A stretch of DNA of 64,000 nucleotides from Epinephelus fuscoguttatus (GCF_011397635.1 NC_064756.1:35874996-35938995); one strand, 5' to 3'; positions 1 to 41,180 are shown, numbered from the stretch's first letter. The notes: generated from the letters alone by a model not told the origin. A program made the numbers and translations.

Positions 1-840
1 GATAAGTGGAGGACGACGAGTACGAATTCATTGCAGTATGGACGTGACTTTGTGGGTTTTTCAACTGCCGAAAAATAAACTTATAAATGTATTAAATAGT
101 TATTGAAAGTTAGGTCTAATAAAATGCTACTTGAATTGTGTTGGCCAGAAATAATATTCAACCACATCATGATACAGAAATATGTATAAGTCTAGGCTGT
201 AGAGGGACTGAAAATACATTTTATTATTGCAGCCTATCAGGCTGTGCAGTGTAATGGAGGAAAAAAGGCTGAAAACAACAAAAGAACTTCTTTTAATGGA
301 AGTAAATATCCAATTTATTGAGTTATAGTCCTGTCCATATTTATTTACAAACATTGAGGCCAACTGCTACTGAGATTAGACATTCACACACAGATGGCAC
401 ATATATATTTTTGTACATAAAGAGAGATAAATGAGCCTTAATGATAATATGATACTAGACCGGCCTCTGGTGTCCCTACATCCAGTAGTGGGAGCACCTC
501 CGTTACTGCTAATCCCACCAGCAGTGGCAGGTTTGGGTTTCCTGTAGCAGACTTAAGAGGATGAACACCCTGAGCTGTCAACTCTGCTCTGTTTAGACTC
601 CTTGTGCTGCTGTCTGTGGTAGCACCCAACCCTGCTGGAGCTGAACAGCCCAACCACAGAGCTCTTCTCTGAGGAAACCAAGAAACAGCTTGTGGAAGAG
701 GAAGAAGCCCCAACTTGACCACCACAGCAGACCACTAAAAGACCAAGAAAACCAGCCCAGCTCTCATCATCCTGCCCCACCTCACAGTCCCCACCTCAGT
801 CCCCACCTCATAGCCTCCTACACCCCACACCGGAAGAGCT
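1..840. other. Intergenic, no gene supported
   Basis: AT-rich to about 430, then a more GC-rich stretch at 460-830 with short imperfect CCCCACCTCA repeats near 778-810. Small open frames overlap on both strands without splice context or a recognisable domain. A short motif at 524-540 (cagtggcaggtttgggtt) recurs at 2058-2075, which suggests dispersed-repeat material. Confidence 0.5.
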
Positions 841-1692
841 TTAAAGGAGCTATATGTAAGAAATCTAAAGCAAATAGTCGTAAAATCATCCTAATATGTC
901 ACAGAGACTAAGGAATAATGTTCATATAACATACTGATCTCACGGACAACAATAGTACAGCCAGAATATTCGCATTTAAAAAACATTTTTTTTACAATCC
1001 GCAAATCATGTTTATGTTTTGAATTTGTGTTTTGGCCTGTTGTGCCACCCACCGCCGTCTACCAGTCACGCAGTCAGTAGAGTCTCAGCATCAGTTACAG
1101 TTACGACTGAGCTACAGCAGCACGGCAAGCAGCGTTAGCAGTGTCCCGGTACATAGCATGAGCAGCTGGCTCCTCCTCAGCTGTATCCCGGCAGCAGCGT
1201 TAGCAGTGTCCTGGTACATAACGTTAGCAGCCAGCTCCTCCTCAGCTGTATCCTGGCAGCAGCGTTAGCAGTGTCCTGGTACATAGCATGAGCAGCTGGC
1301 TCCTCCTCAGCTGTATCCCGGCAGCAGCGTTAGCAGTGTCCTGGTACATAGCATTAGCAGCCGGCTCCTCCTCAGCTGTATCCCGGCAGCAGCGTTAGCA
1401 GTGTCCTGGTACATAGCATTAGCAGCCGGCTCCTCCTCAGCTGTATCCTGGGAGCAGCGTTAGCAGCAGAGAAGCCGGACTTGCTCGGTCTGCTGGAAAA
1501 CCAAAGATCAAGGACGCGGCGATGCGGCCCTGCCACGGCAGGCATCCGTGGGCAAACAAATCAGTCTCCAGCGTGCCGCTGTCCAGCAACCTTAAATCTG
1601 TAGGGGAGGGGGGGCGGACACGACTCACGGCAGTATTTTGAATTTGAGTGCAGTAACCGTTTTGGCCACATTCTTACATGCAGCGCCTTTAA
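841..1692. mobile_element. Inverted-terminal-repeat element (MITE-like) containing a minisatellite
   Basis: The left end at about 841 (TTAAAGGAGCTATATGTAAG) and the reverse complement of the right end at about 1692 (TTAAAGGCGCTGCATGTAAG) match with three differences in 20 positions. This marks a non-autonomous DNA element of about 850 bp. No transposase is visible inside. A 65-bp tandem array occupies 1126-1462. The superfamily is not determined, and a target-site duplication is not clear. Confidence 0.6.
1126..1462. repeat. 65-bp minisatellite, about 5 copies
   Basis: Near-identical units begin at 1126, 1191, 1256, 1321 and 1386, with a degenerate start at 1451, each exactly 65 bp apart. 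Each unit starts with gcagcagcgttagcagtgtc and ends with ctcagctgtatcccg. Units differ by a few substitutions (for example catgagcag against cattagcag). The period is not a multiple of three, so the overlapping open frame is unlikely to be coding. Confidence 0.9.
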
Positions 1693-4600
1693 CTGTCAGC
1701 AGAGCCCCCTCCCACAACAGCAGATAACCTATGCTACTGCTTTGGCTAGACCAGCTCCTCAGCCTGCACCCCACATGTCTCAGAGCTGAAAGGAGATTAA
1801 GCAGATGCTACACACTCTGTGTAGCAGACTACTAGTAAGGGCCCTGACTCACAAGGCTGACATTGGTCAATGTTGGCCGTTGGTGAACATCTGTTGACCT
1901 AGTTTTTGTGGTGTGTCCTGCACCATTGGCACTAGTCAGCCTTTGTCAGCTTTTCTCGGCCGATTCAGCAGGTTAAAACACCTTCCGAGACGGCAGAGCC
2001 CGTTAGTAAATAAAAATCCCTCTGAGTGACAGCTCAGCTCAGGGCATGAGAAAGCAAACAGTGGCAGGTTTGGGCTGCCATTACATTGGTTAGATGCAGG
2101 ACTGAGGGACTGTCCCCGGAGCCACTGCCATCACAGTGAACGGTCAGTTCAACATGTGCCTGTTTACTTTGAGCTAACTTAGAACCAGCAGTTAACATCC
2201 AACTCTGAGCTGTTAAACGGTCCCAACAAACCAAACCGACAATGAAATGGCTCAACTCTGTCGTTAAACCCATTAACTATTAGGTAGCGTTCACCTTGTG
2301 ATGTTGTAAAACCTGTTAATAACCTTAAGGTAAAGTTAGCCTTGTGATGTCATTAAACCTGTAAATAACTACTCAGTAACATTAACTTATACTAATAGTT
2401 AGCCCTGTCACTGTGCATGTGTGTATGCAGGCGCACTGCTGGATCCACTACTATTTCATGATAAACAGAGAGGGAGAAACAATGAATCAATACACTGCGT
2501 GCAGCACTACAATAAAATCAGAGTTTACCCATTTTAAATAGTTAAAAAAAATGGCAGGTCAGTATTCACACTGTGGCAAGCTGTCAATTAAATCAATGTA
2601 TGGGAAACACAAAGCCTATATATTTGTATTGAGGGATGCACTCACTTCATTTACTTGTGTATAACACATGTCTGGTATGACAGATTATGCCAGAACATTT
2701 CATTTGAAATTTTAGACAAAACACTTTGTAAAGCCAAAAAAACAAAAAACAAAAAAAAACAAAAACAGAAACTAGAAAGGAGAAATGTGTATTCAATATT
2801 TTCTAATTTCATGATTTCACAAAGCCACCAAGATGGTACAATAACTCAACAGAATAATCAAATCAAAAGTTGCATAAAGCAGTAGCAGAGATGAAACATT
2901 TTTAATATTTCTCAAAGATATTTTTTCTGTCTTTTAATAATAAGAAACCATTACAGTACACTTCAAAAACATGTTGAAATTATTTTATTTTTGACTACAA
3001 AAAGGGATGACTAAATGTGATTTTGGGTTTTAAGGAGAACTGAACATCATGTTCAAAGATGGTGCCCCATTCATTCCTTTTCTTTTTTGTCTATCTGATT
3101 TTGTTGCGTTTGTTGTTATTTTGGCATTCTACTGTGCTATGTCTGTATTTCTTCACACTAACTGTAGCCAGCCACAAGTTTTTCATCTTTATTTTCTTAC
3201 AGAAGATTCATCATTATCACACAGGAACAAGCATGCTCCAGCTTCCCTTTCAGACTTATTGCCTTTCACAATGAGCATTCATGTATTTCAGTTTCAGAGC
3301 AACCATACATTGTTCTTAATTTGCTGGTGAATATGAAACACATCTATTCATCACAGTAAAGAACATGACAACAGAAATTTCCCTCAAACATCTTACTATA
3401 CAAAGTCTCTCTCTGAAGTTTCTCCAGGATGTCCTTTCCTCATTTCTCTGTATATTTACTTTCTGATAATCTCGCTTCATGTTTGATTAAATAAACACAT
3501 TTAAGTTATACATTACTCAGTTTCATTCAACAACATCCTATCAAAGGACTGCACTGAGATGCAGTCTGATATCGCTTGTCATTTGTAATAGCTAAGTGTG
3601 GACTCAAGTCCAAGTCATGTTACTCACAAATTTGATAACTTTAGACTCGACCTTAACACCAGTGACTTCTGACTTTATTTGGACTTGAACCTTTTGACTT
3701 GAAGATACCTGATGCCTTTCCCCAAGCCTAAGCTGAACAGAAACTTACAAAGTTCCTCCTGTGGTGGTACTGGTTCATAGTGCTGTATGCAGGGGCACTG
3801 CCAGGGATTTTGGGCCTGATGAAAAGATTTCACATTGGGCCCTGCACTTACTGTACGATATTTACTAACAGTGAGTTGTGAAAATATGACACCGTGCAGA
3901 CACACAAGCTACATTCTGCAAACAGTGGATTTCACTTCTTCATGTAAGACTGATACCTCTATAGAAAATGTGCTAAAGTTAATCTCTTACAGTTTAATGA
4001 TAATGATAAAACTCCTATGTGATTCACAATGTTACCACAATAAAATCAACATAAAATAGCTGGCCTGTTTCCTCACGGAGAAGTGAAAATCAATGAAGAC
4101 TATTACTTTGCCACAGGCACCATCTAGTGGACATATAGTACACATACTGTACTGCAAAAACTGCAGCCAGCCCCGGTGCCGCGGTGTATGGTGGGAAATA
4201 TGGGATCAGGTAAGCTCCTCAGATGCGTCAATGCACGCGGACATAAGTGGACAAATGCAAGAAGTAGTGACACTCTGCCTTCAGAATAAATGCGTTATTT
4301 ATTTATTTATTTATTTATTTTATCTATTTGTATTGAGAAACGTGTTGAGTCCTACTGAAGTGAGACATACCTGTCAGATTATTGCACAAATGTTAAGTAT
4401 TTCACAATTATTATTTTTTAATTAATTAATTATTAGTATTATAATTATTATTATTAGCATTGTTATTACCATTTATGTAGTTTTTGTTGTGCTATTGTCT
4501 CATATTATTGTTGCAACACAGTAGCACAAATTGCCAATTTACACATACGATTGAATTCAAAATATTGAAGCTTAAATAAAGAATATCTGATAGATTAGGT

Positions 4601-5339
4601 GTGCAGAACAGCCAGTGAGCCTTGAGTTGAAATAGGGTCACTAAACAGATTATCATATTAAAGTCAAAATAAGTAAAAGTGGCCTATGTAAGAGCTATCA
4701 GCAAGTTGTATTAATTGTACAGTGGAATGTTCTCTGTGAGTGTTTTACTATTATATCTGATGTTTTTGGATTAAGTGCTGCATTAATGTGTATGTTGCAT
4801 TTTACTACCATAGATGTTAAATGTTGTGCTTATTTTAACTCCATGTACTGTTGGTATGTTTAATCTACAGCAATGCATCCTCTTCTATAAGATCATCATA
4901 CGTTTGTTGTGTGGCTGCCCTGTGAGAACCATGCATCTCTACAAAGTCATCGTTTCATGGTGTCAGCTTTGTAGGGTTTTGAAAGAGTTTATTTATCTAG
5001 TGAAGTAGAATTTTCTAAACACTTCATCTTTCAATTTATCAGAAAAAAATATCATTCAAAATCACCATATTTGGAGATTGGTTTGGTTGATTGGGTTTAT
5101 ACTGGACAGGAAGGGGATGGAAAATTATCATCTGAGAAGTAACTAAACCTGTCAGACAAATAGATTGGAGTAAAAAGTACAGTAGGCTATTTGCCTCTGA
5201 AGTACAGTACTAGTGCCCAGTTTCCACCACTGAAAATAGGAATTGACTCACAGGTGGCATATTATGCATGTAAACCATTCTTGGAACTTAAAATGTATGT
5301 ATACTTTAACATACGTGGGTAGCGTTTGATAAGACCTTT
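1693..5339. other. Intergenic upstream of klc3, dispersed repeats
   Basis: No gene is supported. Contents include an imperfect duplicated motif at 2283-2400 (cttgtgatgt .. aaacctgt), A-rich stretches around 2735-2770, a common fish-type repeat around 3595-3715 (runs of ctcaagtccaag / gacttgaac), an ATTT microsatellite at about 4294-4321 and AT-rich DNA to 4460. Around 4740-5230 lies a copy of a dispersed repeat also present at 39765-40425 and, inverted, at 57735-58062. Confidence 0.5.
4740..5230 (+). repeat. Dispersed repeat family B, copy 1
   Basis: Shares the blocks gctgcattaatgtgtatgttgc, ctacagcaatgcatc and cctgtgagaaccatg, in the same order and spacing, with 39765-40425. The reverse complement of the same blocks lies at 57735-58062. 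Related ends with the phrase aagtacagtggtggaagaagta occur near 46838. This is probably a non-autonomous DNA element common in teleosts; its superfamily is not assigned. Confidence 0.7.
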
Positions 5340-5619
5340 ACTTTGAAGGTGATAAGCGGAAGTTGTGCGTGTTGCTATGCTAGCTTGATGCTCTCCGTGA
5401 TGACAGGAGGAGCTAAGAGCCGAGGAGGCAGCAGGTGAATCATTTACAGATCTCTACTTTTTACCGTCCCACCTGTTCAACAGTAAATAAACTGAAACAT
5501 ACTGGGAGCGGAAATGTTCCCTTGTATATGACCGGCTCCGCTTTCCAAATAGAAATAATAATATTATCTCAGAGTGGACGAAAAGACGAAACCACGCCGC
5601 CGGAGCCTGGACTTAGCAG
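5340..5619 (+). promoter_or_regulatory. Candidate klc3 promoter and non-coding first exon
   Basis: A GC-richer island lies upstream of the klc3 start exon. It contains an ETS-like core (gcggaagt at about 5357) and two possible splice donors: CAG/gtgaat at about 5433 and CAG/gtaggc with exon end 5619. The coding start exon at 8060 is preceded by good acceptors (cccag/ ending 8020 or ttacag/ ending 8037), so an upstream non-coding exon is expected. This is inferred from position and splice motifs only. Confidence 0.35.
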
Positions 5620-6539
5620 GTAGGCTATAAATAACTTTTTGTTGATGTGGATCTGAAATGAAGCTGGCCTACGTGTTTTGTCTGTGTGTTAATATCGTGT
5701 TTCAGAGCATTATCGTCAGTCGTATGTGTTGCACAGTACAGCCGGTGGTGTTTTCACCAAAAGATAAACACAGATATCACGTAATGTGACGCAGTCGTTA
5801 TTATACAAACGAAAAGGTTGTGTTGGGTTTAAATTTGCATAAAACAGCATTATTCCTGCCATGCTGGTAAACTGACCCTGAGGCCTGATGCGCCGCCCAC
5901 AGTAAACAAAGCACATGCAGACTGTGAGTGTCACCTATATGTGTGTTTTCATGTGTTATTCACGCATAATGTTTCCTTAGTTGCTTGAAAATATTGGAAA
6001 AGAGATAGCATTTTGTTTATTGTTCTTTGACTTAAACCCCTCAGCTTATATGTCATGTCACCGGATGGACAGGTGACATATGTTGTGTAAATTTGTATTT
6101 TTTCATCCTGCATGTCCGTTTTCCTCATTGATTTGAGTGTATTATGAATAATTAGACAATTTGTAGGTTGTTTGTGACAGAATAAAACCAAAGTAATTAA
6201 CAGTTTGGATTAGTGAACTGTTGGTATATTATGGATGTAACAATTGTGTTATATGCCCACTTCTCCTTTCAGATAAGAGGGAACTGAAAACCATCACATG
6301 TTTGTGTTTCGTGAAGCTGCTGACCATTTGGATTGTTTTCACTGCGTCGTTATTGTCACAGTCGTAATGTCTATAGGTCACTGTTACTGAATATTAGAGA
6401 CAAAAGTGTTAAATGCCAATACTTGGACGCAAACCATATCTTAAACATCTTTGTCCCATATCCTTACTTTCATAATGAACTCATGTCTCATGACTGAAAT
6501 GAATTTAATGAGTGAAATGAACAATAAATCACAGCTGTC

Positions 6540-7705
6540 ATTAACAACCCCGATTCAAAAAATGTTGCTGTGTAAAACATAAATAAAAATAGAATCCAGT
6601 GATTTGTGAATCTTTTTTGACCTATATATATTTGACCTTTTTTGACCTATATATTATATATACAAGATATTTAATATGTGATACACTATATTGTTTTTCT
6701 GTAAGTACACACTGATTGTGAATTTGATGCCTGAAACATGCTCCAAAAAAGTTAGTAAGTTTCTCAATGCACACTTGCAGGAATTTAGGGATTTCACAAT
6801 CTACAGTCACAATTTCATCAAAAGATTTAGAGAATACAGAGAGATCTCTGCATACAAGGGCTCAGGAACACTTTGGAAAACCATTTTCAGTAAACATAGT
6901 TAGCTGCTGCATCTACAAATGCAAGGTAATACTCTACCATGCAAAGTGAAAGCCATATATCAACAACATCCAGAAACACTGCTGACTTCTCTCAGCTCGA
7001 GCTCATCTGAGATGGACTGACAGAAAGTGAAAAAGTGTGCAGTGGTCTGACAAGTCCACATTTCACATTTTTTGTTTTTGGAAATCATAGAGACTGTGTC
7101 CTCTGGGCTAAAAAGGGAAAAGGACCATCCAGATTGTGACCAGCTCAAAGTTCAAAGCCAGCATCTGTGATGGTATGGGAGAATGTAAGCGTGTATTCCA
7201 TCATGGGTAACTTGTTCATCTGTGAAGGCTCCATAAACGCTGAATACAGGTTTTAGAGCAACATATGCTGCCATCCATATAACGTCTTTTTCAGCGACAT
7301 CCCTGCTTATTCCAGCAACGCAATGCCAAACCATGTTCTGCACGTGTTACAACAGTGTGGCTTCACTGTAAATGAGTTTGGATACTAGACTGGCCTGCCT
7401 GCAGTCCAGACCTGTCTCACGCTGAACATGTGTGGCATATTATGATGTGCAAGATATGGCATCCAAGATGCTGGACTATTGAGCCACTTAAGTCAGAAAG
7501 AATTTTATTTTCAACACTTCAACAATCAGTGTACTCAGTTCCCAAACTCTTACTGAGTGTTGTTAAAAGAAAAGGAGGTGCAACACAGTAGTAAACATGC
7601 CCCTGTCCCCACTTATTGCAGGCATCATATTCACAGTGTATATTTACAAAAAACAACAAAGTTTATCAGTTTGGACTTTAAATATCTTCTCTCTGTACTG
7701 TATTG
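6540..7705 (+). pseudogene. Degenerate Tc1/mariner-type transposon with broken transposase
   Basis: The block reads like the widespread teleost Tc1/mariner (IS630-type) element. The left end begins near aaccccgattcaaaaaatg. Subterminal sequence at about 6720-6750 (gtgaatttgatgcctgaaac) recurs inverted at about 7622-7650. Between them lie traces of a helix-turn-helix transposase (open piece 6691-6903, with a catcaaaagatttagagaa region) and of catalytic-domain DNA at about 7020-7560 (ggaaatcatag, gatggtatggga, gcaacatatgct). The frame is interrupted many times by stops and indels, so no functional transposase remains. It lies in the klc3 5' intron. Confidence 0.75.
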
Positions 7706-7985
7706 AGGCTGCCATCACTACTGCTGTGCCATGACTTCCAGTACTACAACTGCTATTACTATTGCTACTTCTTCTTCTACCAGTATTTTATCACTACTAC
7801 TATTTTTACTATTGCTCTAAAATATTCTACTTCTTCTTCTGATACCACAATACTCACAGTGCTGTTACTGCAAGTCTTACTGCTACTATTTTCCACCAAT
7901 TCTACTAGTAGTGTTTGTACTTTTGCTACTGCTTCTACTACTGTTAGACCACCACTACTACAAGTACTGCTATGAAGACTTCTTC
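7706..7985. repeat. Degenerate trinucleotide (ACT/TTC) tract
   Basis: An imperfect triplet-rich stretch (tactactg, ttcttcttc, ctactactg) runs for nearly 280 bp up to the acceptor of the first klc3 coding exon. Open frames across it encode low-complexity Tyr/Phe/Ser/Thr-rich peptides and are artefacts of the repeat. The pyrimidine-rich 3' end may serve as the polypyrimidine tract of the acceptor. Confidence 0.7.
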
Positions 7986-8059
7986 TACCATTTATGTGTG
8001 CATTTTTGTGCTGTTCCCAGGTCAGTTGTTGTTACAGGAGGAACCTCAGAGTGGGAGCC

Positions 8060-17808
<9,749 letters not shown>

Positions 17809-17848
<40 letters not shown>
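17809..17848 (+). repeat. (AC)20 microsatellite directly after the klc3 stop codon
   Basis: An uninterrupted AC dinucleotide run whose first A is the last base of the klc3 TAA stop (17807-17809). It therefore forms the very start of the klc3 3' UTR. Open frames through it on both strands are artefacts. Confidence 0.95.
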
Positions 17849-17850
<2 letters not shown>

Positions 17851-19140
17851 CCATACAGTACCACTCAACAGATAACAGATGTTGGCACATTTATTGCTCA
17901 TATCAGATGTCTCACACCAAAGTGGATTCCCCACTTTCAGTCCCCTGAAGAAAAAAATGGAGATAGCTGTCACAACTGAAGACGATGACGACAAAAGTCA
18001 AACAAATTTCTTAATCATGACTAATTTAAAAAACTAATGTCAAACCAATGTTTTCTTTGCCACCGAGGAAATTTTACAGTACAATATAACATGTTTGTCT
18101 CTGGTAATGACAAATGTGTCCAAAAAGTGTGGTCACATTTCGACTCCACCTTCACATATCAGCATTGCACTAAAACCTTTTCTTCCTGTTCACTTGAAGT
18201 TCAATATCATTCCTTCCTGGTTTTGGATTAGACACAAACTCAGCTTCCTGATTTCAAGTTACCTATAACCTTCAAAATTAAAGAAAAAACATAATTTAGA
18301 CCACCAACATTTCACTGTAAGAAAAAGTTTTATGGAAGTTTTACATTTCTGTATTTAAACCTGACCATGTCATTTGCAGGTTAACAAACATTAACAATAA
18401 TACAATTAATTTTACATTGGACATATTAGGTGTTTCCTTTTAGGTACATTTATTAACGTCACTGAAAAACCTATTAACTTTATTTATGTTTTTAATCTTA
18501 GGCATGTTGACATAACAGATTATCTTTTATAAATCCTGTTGAGAAGCACAGGGATGTGAAGTTGTTTGCACAATGATCAAAACGTGATGTGTTTGTCAAA
18601 AAGTACATGTTACATTGGTTTTACGGGGGAGAAGTTAAGCTATGAAGTTTAAAATGTTGAAGAAGTTATTTAAATGTGTTTTGCCTTTACAACGTGCAGG
18701 TCATTCCAATTATATTGTTAAAGCTAATGAAAAAACACAAATGTTTACTTCAGCTGTTTTGCGCCACAGTCCAGTTTTGTCATTCCATATTTTGAGAATA
18801 AGGACCAACTGTTTTAATTTAAAAAAGAAGAAGAAAAAAAACACCAGCTGTTCAAAATTAACACACGTATGTATATATTTTTAAAGATGGCTCTCCTAAA
18901 AGATGGATATTTTTGCACATTGTGAGTTATTATGTTTTCAATCAATCAAACTCTCAAACTGAAAATCAATCGACACTTCAATTTTAATGGCACACACTTC
19001 AAAATTCAGCACTTATGTGTTTGTTGTGAGCTTTTAATAGTCAGTTCAGAAAATAGATATAAGCTATCTGGATACCCAAAGTTACTGCTGTGTGCCTGAG
19101 TCAGTGTTGATGACTCCCAACTGGCCTTGGAATAAAGTAG
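17849..19140. other. klc3 3' flank, no gene supported
   Basis: AT-rich sequence that probably contains the klc3 3' UTR. A variant poly(A) signal (ATTAAA, about 18278) and a canonical AATAAA near 19131 are candidates, but nothing fixes the true 3' end. Open frames here have no domain or splice context. Confidence 0.4.
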
Positions 19141-20234
19141 AACGGATGGTTTGGATTTTTTCAGTGGGGTTGTATAAGGTATTTATCCATAATCAGTGTG
19201 TTACCTATAGCAGATGGCGGTCTGCACGCCCCTAATTTCGAGAAGAAGGCAGGAGTACCGACACAGATGCTAAGCAATGTACTGCTTTTCAATATCAGTT
19301 TAAGTGTACACTATATTTAGGATCTTTTCACTGGATCTTTTTACCTTGCTGTCAGACAGACCTTTCTGACAGAGAACTAAGGCAATTATATTCATCTGTG
19401 CTCTCTTCACAGCCATCAGATTCCTTTGACAAAAACAGTCATTTTAACTTAAAGAAAACAGGAGCCACTAGCCTACCACTGCCTCAATCAGTTACTTTGT
19501 GTTATTGCATGACTTTGGTATTTTCAAAGGTTAGTTTGGATTCACCAAAGTCACACAATAACACTAACTAAGTGAGTCTGGTGGCTTTGAAGAGAGTGAT
19601 ATACAGCTTCAGTTCCCTGTCAGAAAGTGTTGTCTGATGGATAGGTAAAGTGGTGAAAATATTCTAAATATAGCGTATCCCGACTGTATTATTTAATTCA
19701 GCTAAAAATACAGAGGCTCACCTTACTATTAAACTTGTATGTAGTGCACATCACATGCCACCAGAGGTCAGTCTCTACTGGTAGGACTTTCTACCATAGG
19801 GCTTTCAACAACAGCCCAGCAATTACAGAGAGACCACAGGAAAAACATCTAACTCCATGAAATAAGGGTTTATTTTGACCAAACCAGAGTTGTGCTGCAC
19901 ACAAATACTGGCAAAACATGAATTCATAAAGTGTATGGTTGAATTTCTCTGTTTCATAAGGGTAATATGTTTAAGAATATACCTATCTTGACATTTTGTG
20001 AATTTATATTGTTTATTAGGCTGAAAAAGCTGAGAGAGCTTGTGAAATGTAGTGACCTCACTGGTTGGGGAATGGGGCTGGGGGTAGGTTGTGCCAAGGG
20101 CTTTCTACTAGAATGGGAATTCTTGGTTATGGTTAAAGAAAAGTCTTGGTTTGGGCTTGCTGGGACAATACCTTCCAACACTTATGCCATGTGCTCATAT
20201 AACCCCACCTCAAAAAATACCAACTATCCCTTAA
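19141..20234. mobile_element. Dispersed inverted-repeat element family C, long copy
   Basis: The left end (ggatggtttggattttttca then gtggggttgtataaggta) is inverted at the right end (cataaccccacctcaaaaaa then ccaactatcccttaa, ending about 20234). The same termini bracket 59712-60588. The interior is non-coding, with partial internal inverted copies around 19300-19680. It is a non-autonomous DNA element between klc3 and ercc2. Confidence 0.65.
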
Positions 20235-22080
20235 AGTGACTCACTTGAACTAAGACAGAGCTGTTCCATTTACTCAAAGCTAGTCTTTTCGCACCCCACG
20301 GTCGTATCAAAGACGAAGTGGAAGACTATGTTATTCGACAGATGTTACAGCATGACTGGATACAAAAAGGCAAATTTGGGTCTGTGTAGGTTCAAAACGT
20401 TTTAGCAAACAAGCTTAGACAAGCCAAATAGACACAATCTGCCCCAAGACAAAAGCAGACATACAAAGGTTGGTGGGTAACCTGTGAAGACAGTCAAAAC
20501 ACCCATAAGCTAAAGTGCAAACCAGATATACAAGGGGTAAATGTTTCGTTTCTATCTGCCCCATGCTGGTAAACGTAGCTTACTGTAGCATGACTGAACA
20601 ATTTAGAGGCACAGGTAGCTTCTCAAATATGTATATTTACTGCTTATTAAATAAATAAATAAATGAATAAATATGCTTATTCACTGAAATGCCTGAAATC
20701 CATAACTTACTGCAACTCACTATAATGAAGAGTAAGCTAGCTTTTAATAAGTCTTGCTGATTTCCTTGTGTTCTTTTTATGTGTTACAACAAGAATTACT
20801 TGAACTCTTTGCTGAAAACTTGGGATTTGGTGGCATGACTGTAACACTGCGTGAACAAATCATACATGGGTTCTTCCTTTTTATGTTGACCATCAAATTC
20901 ATTTTACATACTCAATTAATCCTCAGGAATGTTTAAAGTGAGATACGGATGCTACAAACTGAGTGCTGCTGGTAAATCTTGGCTCCCTGAAAATGATGTT
21001 ACCAACCGACCCTCTTGAATTTTATTCCATAAAACTCCTCTTTAAGCTAACTTACTTTTTCCTGTTGCTTATTCAAACAAACATACTGTACATTTTTTTC
21101 CATGATGGAGAACTACTGATTGTACATCTTCTGTGGTAGATGTCACTACTGTGTGATGTAAGGGCTGAAAATGTTAGTTACTGTAGAAACTACAGTCTGT
21201 TAATGAACTTTGGAAAAATGTTACATTTAAAATGAAAAAAAAAATGTAGAAAATGGACTTTACATATATATGTATCTCCTGATGCTGTGTTTATTCTGAT
21301 AAATATGAACATTTGTGTTTTTTATTTGCAAACTTGAGATGAAATAAATTACAATGAGATGTTTAATGGCTTTGTATATTTTTACTGCATGTTGTTGCAT
21401 GGAAATATTGCTTTTATGTCTTTTTGGGTGTGACAAGTACATTTTTTTTTTAAAAAAAAAAAAGGCTGCTTTAATATCCTGCTTGAATAGCTACTGTAGA
21501 GTCAAACTGTTTCTGTAATAAGTTAGGATATTTGTCTCAGACTCGTCAGGATGAAAAGGCCTCTGAAAATCATCAAGATTGAAACACTCTCCTAAGAAAA
21601 AAAACACAAGTCAACTGTTAAATACAAACATTTATATTCCAACTTCTTGGTTGAAAAACAGGTACACAAATATTCATGTCCAGTATAAAATGTGACTATG
21701 TACATTTACAGTAGCACAGGAAACTAACAGTAGTCTTGTCTGTATGACAGACACTATATAGATCAATGTAACACCCACTGATGGAAGAATGTTTCTGTAG
21801 TTAAAGCAACATGTTGACCCATTGATGAACTTATTTTCACACATCTGCTCCTCTTGTTTGAAATAACAGCATGCTTTTAAAACAGTGCTTATCACTTATG
21901 GTTTGAAAAGTAATAAATGTGTTTTTTTTTTCTCACTACAGTACTGTGAAATGCTCTAAAATAGCACATCGGATTTAGGAGTTTAATGTCAAGTAAAGAT
22001 TTTCTTTATTACTGTTGTTATTTCTGTTATATCATCTCACAGTGTATCTGTGAGTGATCTGTAACACTGACTGCATACAC
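20235..22080. other. Intergenic between convergent klc3 and ercc2
   Basis: AT-rich with an (AAAT)n patch near 20649 and T and A homopolymers near 21441-21464. A TTTATT at 22005-22010 reads AATAAA on the - strand, about 920 bp past the ercc2 stop, and is a possible poly(A) signal for ercc2. No gene is seen. Confidence 0.4.
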
Positions 22081-22789
22081 TGAATATGTTTACATGCACA
22101 CTAATATTCCACAATAATTCTGAACCTGACAATATTCTGAATTTAATACAGGGCATGTAAACTGCATATTTTGTTTAGATATTCAAAATGTACCATTTTC
22201 AGATTGAGACGTGGGATATGCCGGTATTAGTTGGGTTTTAGGAGCATTCTTTGGACATGCATGCATCTCAATTGGGGAATTTACCACAGTTTGGGACACA
22301 TGGCCTTGTGTCTGTTTAAGGTGCTGTCATGGATACATTGTATGCAAATCAACCAACAGTTTGCAAGGCTGTGGGGTAGAGATGCATGCCCAAAAGATAA
22401 GCCCAGAATTCATGTCAGATGGAGAAACACTGTTAAACATTATGAAAGACTTGGGTACCAACATGTTTTTTGATATTTGCAAATATTATAACACCAACCT
22501 TTTCAAGAGGGTGGTTGAAGGAATGACAGAGGGAGGCTGTGTTTGCATAGTTGAACTAGTCCGCCATCACAAAGAAGCAAATGGCACAAGTGGCTCTAGT
22601 CGTCCCACTATTCCATATTTTCATATGATAAACGTCATGTTAGGGCACATTTTTTAGAGCATGCACTGCTGCAAATGGGAATATTAGTGGAATATTATTT
22701 TTCATTAGCCATGTAAACAGCTTCATGGGAAAATGTTCTTTTTGGATTATGGGCAAAAATGAAATATTCTGTGCATGTCAACATAGTCA
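22081..22789. mobile_element. Inverted-terminal-repeat element, about 0.7 kb
   Basis: The left end at 22081 (tgaatatgtttacatgcaca) is repeated inverted at the right end 22770-22789 (reverse complement tgactatgttgacatgcaca). Sequence inside the termini is also partly symmetrical (aatattcc and gaatatt blocks). A 148-codon + strand open frame at 22211-22657 lies entirely inside; it has no recognisable domain, and I do not count it as a gene. The element ends about 140 bp beyond the ercc2 stop codon. Confidence 0.6.
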
Positions 22790-22928
22790 CTGAGTGTACA
22801 AAATGTAGTAAAACCCAAACATCTTGTACAACAACTGGGATAAATGGAACTCCTTAGTTGCATCTGCTGTTTTGCCCAGTTGTAATGATGTCACTGTAAC
22901 GGCTGCTGACCCTTCATGGACATTGCCT

Positions 22929-41059
<18,131 letters not shown>

Positions 41060-41180
41060 TTTTGGTAGACGTGTGGCAGCCTCTCCTCGTCTCTGTCAGT
41101 TACTGTTGCTATTTTGTGGTTGTCATTTATAACTTTAGTGTCTGTAAAAACACTAAACACACTGTGACGAAGCGGACTCT

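Noticed and set aside
690..911. Pro/His-rich 73-codon frame
   Set aside because: Low complexity, with no start context, splice sites or domain; it overlaps a repeat boundary at 841.
22211..22657. 148-codon + strand open frame near the ercc2 3' end
   Set aside because: It lies entirely within an inverted-terminal-repeat element, shows no recognisable domain and its amino-acid mix looks random. Chance or decayed transposon sequence is more likely.
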